The translations under genes and the position numbers were made by a program. 64,000 nt of DNA from Branchiostoma floridae. Taxonomy: Eukaryota; Chordata; Leptocardii; Amphioxiformes; Branchiostomatidae. Within the stretch, counting starts at the first letter, position 1, and the number at the start of each line of letters is the position of its first letter. The stretch is from NCBI RefSeq assembly GCF_000003815.2, contig NC_049979.1, forward strand, positions 20,598,759-20,662,758, written 5' to 3'. This document shows, in pieces, positions 59,301 through 64,000 of the stretch. The notes under the pieces are model-generated. The model had not been told where the DNA came from. It ran no database searches and saw only the letters and a list, made by a program, of their open reading frames with translations.

Positions 59301-61089
59301 GCACACAACAAGTTGGAAAATTCAAATCTCATTATTTCTCCGTTGTTACTTTTTAAACCGTTAACGTTATCTCAACACTAGACTTTAATGCAGTGTATTT
59401 CAAGGCTTTCAGTGCAATTCCATCGAGTTATATGTGTTTCTTTATAGCGTTATGTAGAAGTCTCATTGACGAATATTAACGTCCATTATATTAAACGCTT
59501 CTGGGGCGCACTGGTCCGAAAGCTTGATGGGTATGTGTCTGAACTATGTCATTACTCACTCTGGTGTAGACTTCAATGTGTCTTTCGGCAACTAGTCTAG
59601 ACTGTCATGATGAATACTAATCCTGTGACCTTTGTGTCTGACCACAGGATGTGGCATTGGCTTTAATTCAATGCGACAGCTTGCTTTGGTTGGATACACA
59701 TCATGTCACGTGTCATTGAATTCCACTTGAATAGGCCAGTTACACTTGTCAAGTGCAACGCCCCTTCTCACCTCTCCCAGTCCTGAATTTCAATCACAAT
59801 TATTTTGACCAACGAGACAATGGCAATTGACGGTTTGACCCATGAAAGAGTGGCGGCAAGCCCGACAAACCGCTGCGTTTTATTTTATTAATTGTAGTAC
59901 GTTTGGACTTTTTACCTCGTTTTGACGGAGGCATACAAAACAGACATATACAAAACTCCTGAGATTTTTTTAATGACAAAATTAAACAAAACGCACAAAA
60001 TAGCTTGTGAGAAATAAACATACATCCGTTTCGTATACTAGTACGTAGTTGATGATAAAAAATCCCTGCGTAACAGTCAAGACCTAACTCAAAAATCAAA
60101 CATCCGTTTCGTATACGTATTTCGTATTCTATTAATCATCTTTATGTTCCCAATCGGTCAGGTTGTGGGGTTAGACTGCCTACGCTCTTTCTTTAACCTC
60201 CATGGTTACTTTTATCCAAAACCACTTGTTATTTAACCTTCCTTCTGTTTTCTCTGTAGCAATGTACATATCACTTTCATATACAAATATCCTTCATCAT
60301 ATCATAAGTTTCATTTCTTTATCAAACTATTTGTACATATTATGTTCTTTTCGGATCGAACAAGAAATTTGTAAAGTTCGACTGCTGTGAACTGCTGGGT
60401 GCAGTATTTACTTTTGCCGCTAGGGGTTACCTCAGTTCCGACCGCGCAAATCGGTCTTTCTTGGCGTGAACAGCAATTTGAACGCTTAAATATCTAGTCC
60501 GTTACGTTCAACAAATTCTAACTTTTCCTCAATCCATCACAGATAAACTGACGGGGTTGTCCTGCTTATGAAATGATGAACCATACAAAAAGGTTTAAAT
60601 GAATTTGTGAAGTTTCCATATGAAAGTCATATCGATGGGCTGAAATCAAAACACGGTCCATGGCCATATTATACGTCTAACGCCTACAACACACACCACT
60701 CTACAAAACAGGACGAACATGTTAACAGCTGAATGAATAGACTTCTTTCTTTCCCCGTAGCCTGAAGCACAAAGTGGGATTATCGACCGCCTCCCTAGAT
60801 CCTAACCACAGATAATGTGGGCGCTGTCACTCAAGCAGAACGTAATTGTGATGACGCACAAAACCGACCAAACGTCAATGCGTCGTGACAATTTCAGTCT
60901 GCTTGTTTCCTGCATGCAGAATTGTGCAACGATGCGGACTAGGGTTGGCTCGTGAGCCGATTTGCCTTTACCTAGTTGGATTTAAGATTTAGACTGATTT
61001 TTTTTACAAAAATCACAGGTGTCGTAAGAGATAAAATCATGGGAATAAATTGAGTGAAACGTACGGCAAATGAGTTGCCGTTGCGGAAC
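56341..61089. other. Intergenic stretch between MEGF8 and SIK3
   Basis: No conserved coding sequence, RNA gene or clear transposon is recognised. A direct repeat CATCCGTTTCGTATAC lies at about 60023 and 60101. The 100 N gap is inside. Short open frames look like chance. Confidence 0.5.
58119..58218. other. Assembly gap of exactly 100 N
   Basis: A run of 100 N, the conventional size for a gap of unknown length. Distances between features on either side, including MEGF8 to SIK3, are therefore not reliable. Confidence 1.
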
Positions 61090-61400
61090 AAAACCTTCGC
61101 CAAGAAGGTGTTTTTCAGTGTTTTCAGTGGTAGCGTTTGTGTGTATGTATGTGTGTGTGTGTGTGTGTATGTGTGTGTGTGGACGAACAGCCTATTAAGC
61201 CGTTATTAGCGTTATATAACGTTATATGACGCCCTTAATTAAACCAGAGAAGGCCTGGCAATGATGGACTGCAATGATGTATTTGATTTGGGATGGTCTT
61301 GATAAGCCCATAGCGGCTTGCTACGGTACTGCAACGGAACTTACGGGTTTTGATATTTTGAGTTCTGGACCTGCTATGGTCGTGATTTTTCAGTGGTAAC
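61090..61400 (-). repeat. Dispersed repeat family A, reverse-strand copy
   Basis: Read on the minus strand, 61400-61310 gives CCACTGAAAAATCACGACCA, AGCAGGTCCAGAACTCAAA, TATCAAAA, GTTCCGTTGCAGTACCGTAG and CAAGCCGCTATGGGC, matching 3031-3120. A (TG)n microsatellite (61141-61181) and CCTTCTTGGCGAAGG (about 61100) sit where copy 1 has a run of similar short repeats. Confidence 0.6.
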
Positions 61401-61745
61401 GTTAACGTTTAGATGACTCTTGGGGTAATTATCTTTTTTCAGAAAATTGAATTCTAATTTGTCTTCAAGACAAATTAATATCTGGCATCGAAGAAAACTC
61501 CAACCTGCATGAAAGTTGTAAAGTTTACAATCTTTAACGCGCTAGTTTACTGATATCAAGGAGGTTAAAGTGATTTTTAACATCCTTGCTGATATTATCT
61601 CTTCTAAAGTTGATATTGTCATCTTGTATCATCTCGCATCTTGCATCTCAAAACAACTTGAACAGGTATAAAAGAAAATTTAATGTCACCACAAGCTATT
61701 TTAGTACGTATATTTACTGTTGATATTTTTTTCGATGTTACTTAA

Positions 61746-64000
<2,255 letters not shown>

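Overview
The window looks like animal nuclear DNA, most likely from an invertebrate chordate such as amphioxus. That is an inference: the genes are close to vertebrate orthologues, introns are short to moderate (mostly 0.3-1 kb), and the spacers are full of small inverted-repeat elements, non-LTR retrotransposon remnants and tetranucleotide repeats. No species-specific marker proves it.

Layout. Positions 1-13,200 are gene-poor and repeat-rich. They hold three non-LTR retrotransposon remnants plus a short 3' tail fragment, a five-copy tandem array of about 295 bp units, a 20 bp minisatellite, and dispersed repeats that recur elsewhere in the window. Positions 13,274-18,671 (minus) encode a small type I membrane protein with two Ig domains in five coding exons, ending in a PDZ-binding-type tail. 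About 950 bp separates its start codon from that of the next gene, which runs the other way, so the two probably share a bidirectional promoter region.

Positions 19,622-55,052 (plus) hold an essentially complete MEGF8 orthologue. I place 39 coding exons whose splice phases all agree, giving about 2,795 residues: signal peptide, CUB, EGF, six-blade kelch propeller, PSI modules, EGF and laminin-EGF, second CUB, EGF, second kelch propeller, PSI, EGF, laminin-EGF modules, transmembrane helix and cytoplasmic tail. The last exon carries a one-base frame disruption in a poorly conserved linker just before the membrane. Intron 32 contains a TTAA-flanked inverted-repeat element and a nearly complete but frameshifted non-LTR retrotransposon on the opposite strand.

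Positions 56,340-61,800 show no gene; they include a 100 N assembly gap and a reverse-strand copy of a dispersed repeat seen upstream. At 61,863-62,012 (plus) lies the first coding exon of a salt-inducible kinase, closest to SIK3, with NRF-1 and YY1 consensus sites around its start codon. The rest of that gene lies beyond the window.

Functionally, MEGF8 is known as a membrane attenuator of Hedgehog signalling (with MOSMO and the ubiquitin ligase MGRN1), the Ig protein looks like an adhesion molecule, and SIK3 is an LKB1-dependent kinase. Nothing in the sequence links the three beyond proximity. I found no new multi-gene system. The points most worth following are the altered MGRN1-recognition-like motif in the MEGF8 tail, its frameshift and GC-AG intron, the stem-loop tandem array, and the mobile elements.
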